64,000 bases of DNA from Cryobacterium suzukii (GCF_004403185.1 NZ_SOHJ01000015.1:1-64000), one strand, 5' to 3'. Numbered from the stretch's first letter, positions 8,255 through 15,909 are shown. Translations and numbers: made by a program. Notes: generated by a model from the sequence alone, not told the origin.

Positions 8255-9517
8255 TCACCCGGTGCGGGCCTCGGCACACGATTCGTCCTGCGCTGTCTGG
8301 CCAGTGAGCCCGTTCAGGGCCTCAACGGTCGGTGCTGGCGCGGGGACGGCGGTGTCGACCGAAGGCGTTGACGTTTCGACCGGTACCGGCGCATCCGTTG
8401 TCGGTTCCTGAGCGGACGTCGTTCCCGGGAGGGTGAAGGGCTGATCGGCAGATAGTTTGGTGAATATCTCTGCGGCTAAGGCTTCTGCAGGAACGACCTT
8501 TCCCGGATAGTTGGAATCTCCGGTCGTGCCGGGATATTGCACGAACAGCATTCGGTCCAGATCGATGTCCTTGAGCGCCAAGGCCATCGACACCATCGTG
8601 TCGATATCGGCGAGGGACGTCGACAGCTTGATATTGATGGCCGCAGCGTTGGCGAGGTTGATCAGGGTCGGAATGTTCGTGAGTGTTCCGTTGCCCTGCA
8701 CGGTGCGCATGAGTGAGGCCATGTAGATCTGCTGGGAGGAAATTCGCGCCAGGTCGCTGCGGTCGCCGACGCCATCGCGGCTGCGCAGAAACGCCAGCGC
8801 GGTGTCGCCAGCGACGATGCTCGGGCCGGCGGGAAGGTACAGTCCGGCAGAGTCGTCGTTGATGGCCGCAGTGAGGCAGATGGGAACGCCGCCGACGGCG
8901 TCGCTCATTTGCACGACCCCGTCGAACGAGATGAGTCCGGCATACGGGATGGTCAGCCCCGTCAACTCGGACACGGTCTTGACCACACAGGGTAGCCCGC
9001 CCCGGGACATGGCCTCATTGACGGGGCGGGCGGCCATCGCCGAAAACTCGGTACCGCTCTCGGCATCCGTGCACGTGGGGTGCGGCACGATGAGGTCGCG
9101 GGGGATGCTCACGACGACAGCGCTACTGTGGTCTGCGGACACGTGCACGAGAATGTTCACATCGTTGAGGGTGCCCTGGCGTTCGCCGTAGGCCGCGCTT
9201 TGCGTCGCGTCGTTGTCGATGCCGACCATGAGAATGTTGAAGCCGTTTTCGTAGCTTTCGAGCTGTGGCACGGGCGCTGCCGTGTCGCCAACGGTGATGT
9301 CGATCGCGTTGTCGTCAACGGTCTTGCTGAAGCTCCACACCGCAACAGCAGCCACAGCCGACGTGCTCACTACGGCAACAGTCAGCACGGCCGCCACCAG
9401 TTTGAGGGCGGTGACATACGGATTCGAGCGCTTCAACCGTCCGTGCCGGGCAATTCCTACGATCCGTTTGCTTCGCCTGCCCGCGTCAACCACACAGCCC
9501 CGTTTCCTTGCGTTCAA
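8255..9517 (-). CDS. LytR-CpsA-Psr (LCP) family cell-wall glycopolymer ligase
   Basis: A 420-residue LCP protein: a basic cytoplasmic tail, one transmembrane segment at about 37-62, then the catalytic domain with NGFNILMVGIDND, NDVNILVHVSAD, VVVSIPRDLIVPHP, the acceptor-side FDGVVQMSDAVGGVPICL and the arginine motif ALAFLRSRDGVGDRSDLARI. The C-terminal 60 residues are Pro/Thr/Ser-rich. LCP enzymes attach wall polysaccharides from a lipid carrier to peptidoglycan outside the membrane. The start is uncertain: 9517 is a TTG, and a GTG at 9493 is an alternative. No partner gene is adjacent apart from the broken LCP copy. Confidence 0.85.
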   Translation of the reverse strand: MNARKRGCVVDAGRRSKRIVGIARHGRLKRSNPYVTALKLVAAVLTVAVVSTSAVAAVAVWSFSKTVDDNAIDITVGDTAAPVPQLESYENGFNILMVGIDNDATQSAAYGERQGTLNDVNILVHVSADHSSAVVVSIPRDLIVPHPTCTDAESGTEFSAMAARPVNEAMSRGGLPCVVKTVSELTGLTIPYAGLISFDGVVQMSDAVGGVPICLTAAINDDSAGLYLPAGPSIVAGDTALAFLRSRDGVGDRSDLARISSQQIYMASLMRTVQGNGTLTNIPTLINLANAAAINIKLSTSLADIDTMVSMALALKDIDLDRMLFVQYPGTTGDSNYPGKVVPAEALAAEIFTKLSADQPFTLPGTTSAQEPTTDAPVPVETSTPSVDTAVPAPAPTVEALNGLTGQTAQDESCAEARTG

Positions 9518-9565
9518 TCAATGACCGAATCATCTCTCATCCTCACTCTTGATCAGCATCGGGAC

Positions 9566-10027
9566 TTATGCGAGAGAGAACAGATACGCCGGCGCGACGA
9601 TCTCGGTGATGGTGCTTGAATCGGGATCGGAATGGGCGATAGCCCCATAGGCCATTTCCATCCCTGCATCATCGATAATCCCCGGAAACGAGGTGGGGAG
9701 GTCCACTGCAACGGAACGAATTCCAAAGACGTCCAGAATGTGGACGCGGTTCGCGGGCTGACCTTCGGCGGCCACGTCAAATTCATCCCCGACATGTGTC
9801 TGGTCTGCCGCGGTGACGGCGACATTGGCGTCTGTGACCGCAGCGATCGCCTGCACGCTAAATGCGGGCTGATACAAGCGCGCGTCGCCGGTGAGCAACG
9901 ACTCGTCTGGGTACCGATTGACGACGATGTCAGTCGTCTCTGCCCCGATGAGGATGCCGGTGGGTCCGGAGCAATACGACGATTCAGCCGGGACTGGGTC
10001 AACACTGGCGGGCGCCGCTGGCGACAC
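9566..10027 (-). CDS. Hypothetical protein, possibly exported and 5'-truncated
   Basis: About 153 residues, not recognised. The frame starts with GTG at 10027; upstream in the same frame come AlaSerTrpAlaAsnAla and then a stop. ANA just before the start would be a good signal-peptidase site, which suggests the signal peptide has been lost or lies across a frameshift. The body is beta-rich by eye (GTETTDIVVNRYPDE-like strands, HILDVFGIRSVAVDLPT) with one cysteine. It lies about 40 bp after the 72-codon frame at 10066-10284 on the same strand. It could be a degraded gene. Confidence 0.35.
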   Translation of the reverse strand: MSPAAPASVDPVPAESSYCSGPTGILIGAETTDIVVNRYPDESLLTGDARLYQPAFSVQAIAAVTDANVAVTAADQTHVGDEFDVAAEGQPANRVHILDVFGIRSVAVDLPTSFPGIIDDAGMEMAYGAIAHSDPDSSTITEIVAPAYLFSLA

Positions 10028-10065
10028 AGCGTTAGCCCAACTGGCGCCTCACTCACGTCTTCAGG

Positions 10066-10284
10066 TCAGCCGAATGCACCGCCAATTGCCAGCGATGTGA
10101 ACGCCTCGACAGCTCCGCCGACGGCAGAGCTGAGCGCGGGGATACCGATGCTCGCAGCAGCAGCCTTGAGTCTTCCTGCCTTCTTGACGACGGCACCAGT
10201 ATCAGGCGCGGGACCCTCCGCCTCGACGCGGAGGGCTTCGACTGCTTCTAGTAGGTCGGTCTTGGCTTGCTGATCAAAATCCAC
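10066..10284 (-). CDS. Small hypothetical protein
   Basis: A 72-residue frame starting with GTG at 10284 (DFDQQAKTDLLEAVEALR). The first half is an acidic amphipathic helix; the second is Ala/Gly-rich and hydrophobic (AAAASIGIPALSSAVGGAVE), ending AIGGAFG. This resembles the C-terminal helical tail seen on many larger phage- or abortive-infection-related proteins, so it may be a remnant, but an in-frame stop five codons upstream of the GTG prevents a longer frame. Function unknown. Confidence 0.35.
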   Translation of the reverse strand: MDFDQQAKTDLLEAVEALRVEAEGPAPDTGAVVKKAGRLKAAAASIGIPALSSAVGGAVEAFTSLAIGGAFG

Positions 10285-10334
10285 GGTTCCAATTCGCTAA
10301 CCAATAAGCCATAACACTTCTCCTAGCCAAGATA

Positions 10335-10361
10335 TATCTCCGCTATCTCCCCTATCTCCGA
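10335..10361. repeat. Three 9-bp direct repeats, TATCTCCnn
   Basis: TATCTCC occurs at 10335, 10344 and 10353, exactly 9 bp apart, with the two following bases varying (GC, CC, GA). Such short phased repeats can bind a regulator, although 9 bp is not a full helical turn. They lie between the small minus-strand frame (10284) and the bacteriocin gene (10707). Confidence 0.45.
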
Positions 10362-10632
10362 GAAATGGATGTGTTTCTGATGCAGATTGATTCCCTTGTT
10401 CCTGCCCTTGGTCGTCGGGAGTCTCACTTAGCTGGGCAAACGCCCGGACGTTTTGAGCGCTTCCTCACCACATCGATGTGCATATTGTGCGCGGGCAACC
10501 CGTAGTTCTGACTTGCCCGCCACCAAATGAGGAGCTACGGAAAGTGCCGGCACACATACTGCGCCACGCGTGCCGGGCGGACACAGAACAGTAAGTCATG
10601 GCCAGTGGCCTCGCCATTCAGTGAAACTATGG

Positions 10633-10661
10633 TTGTGCAAGGACCAAGCCTGTGTTATTTT
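10633..10661 (+). promoter_or_regulatory. Candidate sigma-70-type promoter of the bacteriocin operon
   Basis: TTGTGC (10633-10638), 17 bp, TATTTT (10656-10661), about 45 bp before the bacteriocin start. It is the best match in the upstream region, and a leader of roughly 40 nt with GGGGGGAGG and a proper GGAG site follows. Inference from sequence only. Confidence 0.4.
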
Positions 10662-10706
10662 CAATCTCGGGGGGAGGCATCCGTCTCTCACGCGGAGCCA
10701 AAGAAA

Positions 10707-11027
10707 ATGGGGAAAATGAAGAAAATTACTAAAGGCCTATTCGTCACCGCTACGGTATTCGCTTTGCTCACGGCTGTACCCGCGACCGCGGCCTTTGCCG
10801 CCAATCACGTGGAGAATGTGGGCGGGGGGACCTGGCAGTGGGGTGACTCCAGCGGGACCGCCTACTCCAATTACTACCACTCATCGAAAACCCACAGCGC
10901 AACGGTGTGCGACGGATCGTGGGCTAACAACTGCACTCAGGACCTGCAAATCAAGGGCGTCTGGGCGAAGGCATCGAAACCTGACTATTGGGTCAATGTT
11001 GAAAAAGCGTACTGGAACACCTACTAG
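10707..11027 (+). CDS. Lactococcin 972-family bacteriocin precursor
   Basis: A 106-residue precursor. Residues 1-31 are a Sec signal peptide (MGKMKKITKGLF, hydrophobic core, cleavage after AFA). The mature peptide of about 75 residues carries the lactococcin 972 pattern: GGGTWQWG, AYSNYYHSSKTHSATV and GVWAKASK, with an aromatic C-terminus. Lactococcin 972 is an unmodified, Sec-exported peptide that binds lipid II and blocks septum formation; whether this one does so is inference. Unlike lactococcin 972 it has two cysteines (68 and 76) that could form a disulfide. The start at 10707 has GGAG nine bases upstream; a second Met at 10716 is possible. The four transporter genes follow at once, and A/T-rich composition suggests horizontal transfer. 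Confidence 0.85.
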   Translation: MGKMKKITKGLFVTATVFALLTAVPATAAFAANHVENVGGGTWQWGDSSGTAYSNYYHSSKTHSATVCDGSWANNCTQDLQIKGVWAKASKPDYWVNVEKAYWNTY

Positions 11028-11038
11028 CAACTAAGGAC

Positions 11039-11617
11039 ATGATCAGAGCGCCGCGAGCTATCGCGCTCGCTCTCCTCGCGACACTGGCGCTTTCCGGCTG
11101 CTCAGCAGCGGAAAGCGCCAGTCCTCGCGAAGAGACGACTAACACCACCGGACAATTCACCGGACCCTACTCGGACATCTTCGAGGCCGCGCTTCAGAAC
11201 GCAACAAGTGATGACGTTGCGTTGGCACTAGTTGACGAATCGATCACTGAACAAGAGTATTCCTATTTCCAATCGAAGCTTATCGATTGTTTCACCTCAC
11301 TGGGCTTGACTGCGAGCTTCAAGACAAATGGGCAGCTTTCTTATTCAGGTCCAGAAACATCACAGGAGAAGATACAAGCCTGCAATGCAGAAAATGGCGT
11401 TGATGTCCTGGCCCTGCATGACGCAATTGTTAGGAACCCTGCCAGACTTGACGAGGCGGACATCGTCCTCAAATGCCTTCAGGACACTGGGGTTGTTGAC
11501 AATGGATATTCAATTGCCGACTACGAGAATGGCGTTAATTTATCGGCGATGATCGAGACGGACGAATTTGAAGGCTGCCGTACCGATCCGCTCAATTATT
11601 CCAGTAGAAGTCAATAA
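11039..11617 (+). CDS. Lipoprotein, cassette 2 (bacteriocin-linked)
   Basis: A 192-residue lipoprotein with a signal peptide ending LALSGC (cysteine 21). The mature domain has four cysteines (DCFTSLG, ACNAEN, KCLQDTG, GCRTDP) in the same order and local context as the lipoprotein at 3196, so both belong to one family although overall identity is low. It begins 11 bp after the bacteriocin stop. An AAGGA lies only one base before the ATG, so the start or the ribosome-binding site is unusual. Placed between a bacteriocin and an exporter, it may act in immunity or substrate capture outside the membrane; this is inference. Confidence 0.75.
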   Translation: MIRAPRAIALALLATLALSGCSAAESASPREETTNTTGQFTGPYSDIFEAALQNATSDDVALALVDESITEQEYSYFQSKLIDCFTSLGLTASFKTNGQLSYSGPETSQEKIQACNAENGVDVLALHDAIVRNPARLDEADIVLKCLQDTGVVDNGYSIADYENGVNLSAMIETDEFEGCRTDPLNYSSRSQ

Positions 11618-11621
11618 AAGA

Positions 11622-12671
11622 GTGGCACGTGGCATCACGCTTCCAAGAGCGGGCGCAGGGATCCTAATCGTGTCCTTTCTCTCGGTTTTCTCGATCGGCA
11701 CTTTGCTTGGAGTGGTAGTCAGCCCCGCCGAACCACCTGAAGGCCTTGAGAAACCAACGCTTATCAGATGGGCTAATGCATCCGAAATGTCGATTGACGA
11801 CAGACAAGATGCCGAGTTCCGGCTGCAGATCGCCCCAGCTGTGAGCCTGCTTTCACCCGTCAGCGGGACTGTTACGCACCAGACGTGTTTGGCCGGCCTC
11901 ACTTTGGCGTCAGGTGCATCAAATTTCAGCGTTGATGGCGAACCGCTTCTGAATGTCGCCAGCGAAGTACCCTTTTGGCGAACCCTAAATCCGGGCGACG
12001 AAGGAATTGATGCAAAGGCTCTGAAGGGGTCGTTGGCTGCGCTTGGCTACGAGGTTTCCGCCGACTCAGAATGGGACACCAGTGCAGCCCGATCCTATGC
12101 AAGCGCCCTCACCAACATCGGTCGGACTACCCTACCCCGGTCTGGCACATTTGACCCCGCCACCTCTATCTGGCTGCCCCCTGGGCTTGGTCCTTTGGAA
12201 TCTTGTGCCAGCACCCTTGGGGCTTCCATATCGTTTGGGGCGCCCCTCGGGATACTTCCGCCTCAACTGATCTCGGCCGGCTTTGAGTCGTTCAACGCCG
12301 AGGCAATTGATGGTTCTCGCGTCATTTCAATTGGATCCAAAGAGTTCGCCTTCAATATCTCTGAACCGATCGTCGAGTCTGAGGCCCTTGCCGCGATAGC
12401 GTCGCTGGCAGAATATGCCGAACTAGAAGAAGGGCAGGAACGTCTGTCTCTTTCGACCCGTCTTGTTGAAGGCGTTAGGGCTACGACTGTACCGCCAGCC
12501 GCCCTGCATGATGTCGACGGGAATTCTGCCTGCATCACCTTGAAAGACGGCACCTCACTTTCCGTCACGATACTCACATCTATTCTCGGGTCAACTGTTT
12601 TGAACGAGGGCGAATCAATCGCTGGCAAGGAGATTGCTTTGCTCGAACAGGACCAGACAACTTGTGGGTGA
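11622..12671 (+). CDS. Adaptor/membrane-fusion-like protein, cassette 2
   Basis: About 349 residues from GTG at 11622, five bases after the lipoprotein stop; a TTG at 11568 would give 367 residues and overlap the lipoprotein by 50 bp. A transmembrane anchor (AGAGILIVSFLSVFSIGTLL) lies near the N-terminus. The layout matches the adaptor at 3861: a barrel part with LSPVSGTVTHQ, a central module that looks like a degenerate peptidoglycan-binding domain (GIDAKALKGSLAALGYEV, GTFDPATSIWLP), and a C-terminal half ending in VPPAALHDVDGNSACI. It resembles the paralogue more in architecture than in residues. It probably couples the permease to the wall or to the lipoprotein. Confidence 0.65.
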   Translation: MARGITLPRAGAGILIVSFLSVFSIGTLLGVVVSPAEPPEGLEKPTLIRWANASEMSIDDRQDAEFRLQIAPAVSLLSPVSGTVTHQTCLAGLTLASGASNFSVDGEPLLNVASEVPFWRTLNPGDEGIDAKALKGSLAALGYEVSADSEWDTSAARSYASALTNIGRTTLPRSGTFDPATSIWLPPGLGPLESCASTLGASISFGAPLGILPPQLISAGFESFNAEAIDGSRVISIGSKEFAFNISEPIVESEALAAIASLAEYAELEEGQERLSLSTRLVEGVRATTVPPAALHDVDGNSACITLKDGTSLSVTILTSILGSTVLNEGESIAGKEIALLEQDQTTCG

Positions 12672-12675
12672 TTCT

Positions 12676-13278
12676 ATGAGAGTGCGACTGGATCGAGTTG
12701 GCCACGCATTTAGCAATAATGCGCACCTCTTCACAGATCTCAGTCTTGTTCTGTTGCCAGGAGAGACTTACGCTCTCGTGGGCCCATCCGGGTCGGGGAA
12801 GAGTACCCTTCTTTCGATAGTGTCCAAGTGGCTAGCGCCAACTACTGGATCAGTGACTTGGGAAGGGATAGAACGCCAGGGATGGGTCTTTCAGAACCCT
12901 CATGGAATTGCTCATAGGACGGCACTAGATCACGTAGTGCACCCGTACTTGGCACAGGGTAATTCTCGCGTCGTTGCTGAGGATAGGGCGCGTGCAAACC
13001 TGCAACGTTTTGGTCTTGAGGGTGTGGCCCACTTGCAATTCCGCAAGCTTTCCGGGGGTGAAGCCCAGAGGCTAATGCTAGCGCGGGGTCTTGCAGCCGA
13101 TCCACAGCTATTGTTGATTGACGAGCCGACCGCCCAGCTAGATACGCACACGGCCCAGGCAGTCAACGCGTCGATTAGGCAGCTTTCATCGCCGCGATCA
13201 ATCGTCGTGGTGGCTACTCATGATCGTGCGACGCAAGATAGCTGCACCCAGCGAATAGACTTGGGATGTTTTCAATGA
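12676..13278 (+). CDS. ABC transporter ATP-binding protein, cassette 2
   Basis: A 200-residue ATPase, rather short. Motifs: Walker A GPSGSGKST (near 37-45), Q-loop WVFQNP, signature LSGGEAQR, Walker B LLLIDEPT with AQLD, H-loop VATHD. The region between the Q-loop and the signature is shorter than in the paralogue at 4943. It starts four bases after the adaptor stop and overlaps the permease by ATGA. In lactococcin 972-type loci the ABC transporter is linked to immunity, since export of the peptide uses the Sec pathway; that role is assumed here by analogy. Confidence 0.88.
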   Translation: MRVRLDRVGHAFSNNAHLFTDLSLVLLPGETYALVGPSGSGKSTLLSIVSKWLAPTTGSVTWEGIERQGWVFQNPHGIAHRTALDHVVHPYLAQGNSRVVAEDRARANLQRFGLEGVAHLQFRKLSGGEAQRLMLARGLAADPQLLLIDEPTAQLDTHTAQAVNASIRQLSSPRSIVVVATHDRATQDSCTQRIDLGCFQ

Positions 13279-14348
13279 AGCCTTGCCGGGTTGTACTCGG
13301 AGAGGCAGCCAGAAATGTAGCCTCGGGGACATCACGGTTTCTGATGGTCGCGGGCTTTGTTTCGGCTGCTTTGTTGATCACATTCTTCATAGACACTTCT
13401 TATGCCCATCAGATCCAGTTGGATGCTGCGAAATTTCAGCGAGCCGGAGCGAGTATCCAGACAATCCGTTCTGATGGGAACATTAGTCCTCAGACCTGTA
13501 CCGCCCTGAATCACGGCAATCTCCGCGCCGGAGCTCTCCGCGTTTCTGACACGAAGGTGACAGCATCGGCCCTTCCTGCGTCGGAGATCCCTACATACAC
13601 CGTCACCTCATCGTTCATTACTCTGCTCTTTCCCGATAATCCCCCCGCAAGCAGTTCGGGGGTCTTTATCTCGCAAGAGGTTGCGATCGCTCTTGGATAC
13701 ACAACCGGAGATCTACTTGTTACCACGGCCGGTGCTGCCTCAATAGGTGGGGTCTACAGTTTTCCCTCTGATGGGCGAAGGTCTGATCTCCGATACGCGG
13801 TCGTTGTTCCGTCGACTTCGCAAGAGAAGTTTGACGAATGCTGGGCGGAGAGTTGGCCGAACGAACAGAATCTCACTCAGCTTCTGAGATCATCAGAAAC
13901 GCTACACTCTGACGGAAGCGCCAACTCGGCCGAATACAGTCAAGTCAACAGTACGCTAGGGCAGAATTTTGACGGGTTCAGAAGATTCTCTGCTCGACCT
14001 ACCGCTGCACTGACAGTAGTGGCTGGACTCGCTGCGCTCGTTTTTATGATCTTCCTTGGTTTGCGGAGGAAACTGGAAATAGCCTCGTTGCTACACGCTG
14101 GTTTTAGAAAGCCGGACCTCTGGGCGATCGCATTTACGGAGACATTGGCGGCTATTTTATCTTCCTTACTGATCGCGGCACCAATCGCGGCAGTGGCATC
14201 TTCCTATGTCGGAACGATTTCTATCACGCCGATCGAGATCTTTCGCAATAACTTCTTGGTCCTGTCGGTGTGCGCCATCGTCGGCACGAGCCTCCCATTC
14301 TTGTTGGTCCGCGAGAACAGGTTGTTTCAGTATTTCAAAGACCGGTAA
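13275..14348 (+). CDS. ABC transporter permease (FtsX/MacB-like), cassette 2
   Basis: A 357-residue permease with one N-terminal helix (FLMVAGFVSAALLITFF), a large external domain of about 200 residues, and three C-terminal helices (ALTVVAGLAALVFMIFLG, ETLAAILSSLLIAAPIAAVA, FLVLSVCAIVGTSLPFLLV). The cytoplasmic loop RRKLEIASLLHAGFRKPDLW is the FtsX-type coupling region. Three cysteines occur in or near the external domain. The start at 13275 forms the ATGA overlap; an ATG at 13266 is also in frame. It ends the operon, and an ISL3 transposase remnant begins directly after its stop. Confidence 0.82.
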   Translation: MKPCRVVLGEAARNVASGTSRFLMVAGFVSAALLITFFIDTSYAHQIQLDAAKFQRAGASIQTIRSDGNISPQTCTALNHGNLRAGALRVSDTKVTASALPASEIPTYTVTSSFITLLFPDNPPASSSGVFISQEVAIALGYTTGDLLVTTAGAASIGGVYSFPSDGRRSDLRYAVVVPSTSQEKFDECWAESWPNEQNLTQLLRSSETLHSDGSANSAEYSQVNSTLGQNFDGFRRFSARPTAALTVVAGLAALVFMIFLGLRRKLEIASLLHAGFRKPDLWAIAFTETLAAILSSLLIAAPIAAVASSYVGTISITPIEIFRNNFLVLSVCAIVGTSLPFLLVRENRLFQYFKDR

Positions 14349-14631
14349 AAGGACCGGAAAGACCATGATGGAAGCGGTCATCGACTCGATCAGCCACGAC
14401 GTCCCGCAGCTCCTGACGGAGCTCCACCGACTCGGCCGAACCCTGAAACAAAGCGCCGCCGACATCCTCGTGTTCTTCGACAGACCCGGATCCTCCAACG
14501 GCCCAACCGAAGCCATCAACGGACGCCTCGATCACCTCCGCGGCACAGCCTCAGGCTTCCGAAACCTGACGCACTACATCGCCCGCTCGCTCCTCGAAGC
14601 CGGCGGATTCCGACCCCAACTACACCCCTAA
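14349..14631 (+). pseudogene. ISL3-family transposase, C-terminal remnant
   Basis: From about 14362 to the stop at 14631 the frame reads MMEAVIDSISHDVPQLLTEL, LGRTLKQSAADILVFFDRPG, SNGPTEAINGRLDHLRGTAS and YIARSLLEAGGFRPQLHP, the typical end of ISL3-family transposases (FDRPGTSNGPTEAINGRLEHLRG, split here by position). The rest of the transposase, with the first catalytic residues, is absent. It abuts the permease stop, so an insertion or deletion once ended here. No terminal repeat of the element was identified. Confidence 0.75.
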
Positions 14632-14669
14632 TTGCGAAGAGCCAACAAACGGCCCGATAAAAAATCGCA

Positions 14670-14689
14670 GCCGCCAACAAAACGGCGGC
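14670..14689. other. Small GC hairpin
   Basis: GCCGCC (14670-14675) and GGCGGC (14684-14689) pair around an eight-base loop, shortly after the ISL3 remnant. There is no T-tract, so it is a weak terminator candidate or part of the structured region that follows. Confidence 0.35.
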
Positions 14690-14745
14690 ATGAAACCCGG
14701 GACGGTTCATTTTCTGGTCTGCTCACTGCTTGCTTTACCGCTCCC

Positions 14746-14930
14746 AGCTGCCGCATTTCTTGCTCATTCTGGCTTGCTTTTTCTGTCTCTCGTTCTTCAT
14801 CTTCTCTGCTTTTTTGTTTTTGTTCTCTGTCTTTTTCTCTTCTGTTTTTTGTTTCTGTTTTTGTTCTTGTATTTATGTATTTTTTTTCTTCTACTTTTTT
14901 CTCCTCTTTCCCTGTCCCACCACCACCCCT
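14746..14930. other. Long T-rich polypyrimidine tract
   Basis: Nearly 185 bases on the plus strand are almost all C and T with occasional G, with many runs of four to eight T. This is extreme for a GC-rich genome. Open frames through it give only Phe/Leu/Cys or, on the other strand, Lys/Arg strings and are not credible proteins. The tract leads straight into the left arm of a long hairpin. Function unknown. Confidence 0.7.
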
Positions 14931-15023
14931 TTACTTCCCAACCTCCTACACACTGAGGAACGATGGGTGTGGGAGGTTGGGAAGCGAGCGCAGCGAGGGG
15001 GTGGCGGTGGGACAGGGAAAGAG
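14904..15023. other. Very long two-part hairpin
   Basis: The outer arms 14904-14929 and 14998-15023 are 26 bases each with one mismatch. An inner stem pairs 14934-14946 with 14972-14984 (13 perfect base pairs), extended by CACAC (14949-14953) with GTGTG (14967-14971) across a two-base bulge. The terminal loop is 14954-14966 and the right internal loop is 14985-14997. Overall about 44 base pairs in 120 nt, with no protein gene around it. It could be a structured RNA, a DNA cruciform or an origin-like site. Confidence 0.75.
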
Positions 15024-15024
15024 A

Positions 15025-15085
15025 CCCCTTACCCGGTCGTTTACCCCGGCGCGCCCCCTGCCGAGGTAAACGACCGGGTAAGGGG
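15025..15085. other. Perfect 21-bp stem hairpin
   Basis: CCCCTTACCCGGTCGTTTAC plus C (15025-15045) pairs perfectly with 15065-15085 around a 19-base GC-rich loop. It begins one base after the preceding 120-nt hairpin. No T-tract follows on either strand, so it is not an ordinary terminator. Confidence 0.75.
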
Positions 15086-15194
15086 CCAGGCCACGGTAAT
15101 CGCACGCATGTAAAAGTTACTCAGCGATCCTTTATCAGCGCGGAAGCGTCGTCTCTTGACATTCTCCGCCGATGACTACCCTCCGCGTGTGACG

Positions 15195-15728
15195 CTACGC
15201 CGTGGACTTTGCCAGCTTCAGCAATAGCCTGCCCGGTTCATTCAAAGCCCATTCGCGCAGAGCAATATCATCGCCGAGCGCCGCCATCGGAAGGTTTCTT
15301 GGCTTCGGAACCGTGAGGCCCGACGCCTGCAATGCAACGTAAACGAGTCCCACACCCATCGACGGAAAGACCGCCCATCCGACGCTGTCCACAAAGTCAG
15401 GAAAACTAAAATTAGGCGGCGCAAACCACGTGAAATATCCGATGTAGAAAACGATCGACACGGCGAAGACGGACAACGTGAAAGCTTGGGCGAACAAATT
15501 CAACCCGGTCATCTTCGCGCGGTAGAGCAGAAGACGCTCTGCTTGCTGTTGCACTGAAACCTCGAATTGAGACTTTTGGCTGCCCGCAGGAAGTTGAGCG
15601 GCGATAGTCAAATCGCCAACGAGTCGACGAGTCCACCGCATTGACGGAACGAGACGCGAGCCGACGAAAATCGTGACTGGCACGGCTAGGGCCACGCTTA
15701 TTTCTAAAATAGTAGATCCGATGCTCAT
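15195..15728 (-). CDS. Membrane protein of unknown function
   Basis: A 177-residue protein with four hydrophobic segments by eye: residues 5-25, about 72-95, about 110-130 and a weaker one near 117-137. Between the first two is a soluble helical part (AAQLPAGSQKSQFEVSVQQQ, AERLLLYRAKM). The C-terminus (ALREWALNEPGRLLLKLAKS) should be cytoplasmic. I do not recognise a family. The ATG at 15728 is the only good start. It stands alone between the structured non-coding region and the IS481-type element. Confidence 0.55.
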   Translation of the reverse strand: MSIGSTILEISVALAVPVTIFVGSRLVPSMRWTRRLVGDLTIAAQLPAGSQKSQFEVSVQQQAERLLLYRAKMTGLNLFAQAFTLSVFAVSIVFYIGYFTWFAPPNFSFPDFVDSVGWAVFPSMGVGLVYVALQASGLTVPKPRNLPMAALGDDIALREWALNEPGRLLLKLAKSTA

Positions 15729-15909
15729 GCTTCGAGGTTATCTTTCACTTGGCTGAGTGCTGCAACCTGCTTCAAATCGGTCGCTTAGTCTTCGTTCCGG
15801 GCGGCGCCCGCATCCACCTTCGGGAAGCTCAGGACTGAATGCCTCGATTCACAATGTCTATCCAGCGGACGACACTGTTAGCGTTGTGGGCTTGCATGAG
15901 AGCGTCCTC
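15729..15909. other. Junction DNA left of the IS481-type element
   Basis: About 180 bp without a supported gene. On the minus strand a short open frame runs out of the element end (GATVKRYSPEDALMQAHNAN and about 15 more residues, then stop near 15837). Its first residues come from the element's inverted repeat, so it may be the tail of an interrupted gene or chance. Confidence 0.4.

Larger units (their letters stand above)
10285..10706. other. Intergenic region upstream of the bacteriocin gene
   Basis: About 420 bp, visibly more A/T-rich than the rest of the window. It contains a 9-bp direct repeat array (10335-10361) and a candidate promoter (10633-10661). An open frame in phase with the bacteriocin runs from 10527, but it has no signal peptide or ribosome-binding site, and the good start lies at 10707. 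Confidence 0.5.

Noticed and set aside
10527..10706. A 60-residue N-terminal extension of the bacteriocin frame
   Set aside because: It would place the signal peptide internally. The GGAG site and Met at 10707 give a normal Sec precursor.
14632..15113. Overlapping open frames through the pyrimidine tract (Phe/Leu-rich on one strand, Lys/Arg-rich on the other)
   Set aside because: Composition simply mirrors the low-complexity DNA. There is no ribosome-binding site, and the frames run through the hairpin arms.
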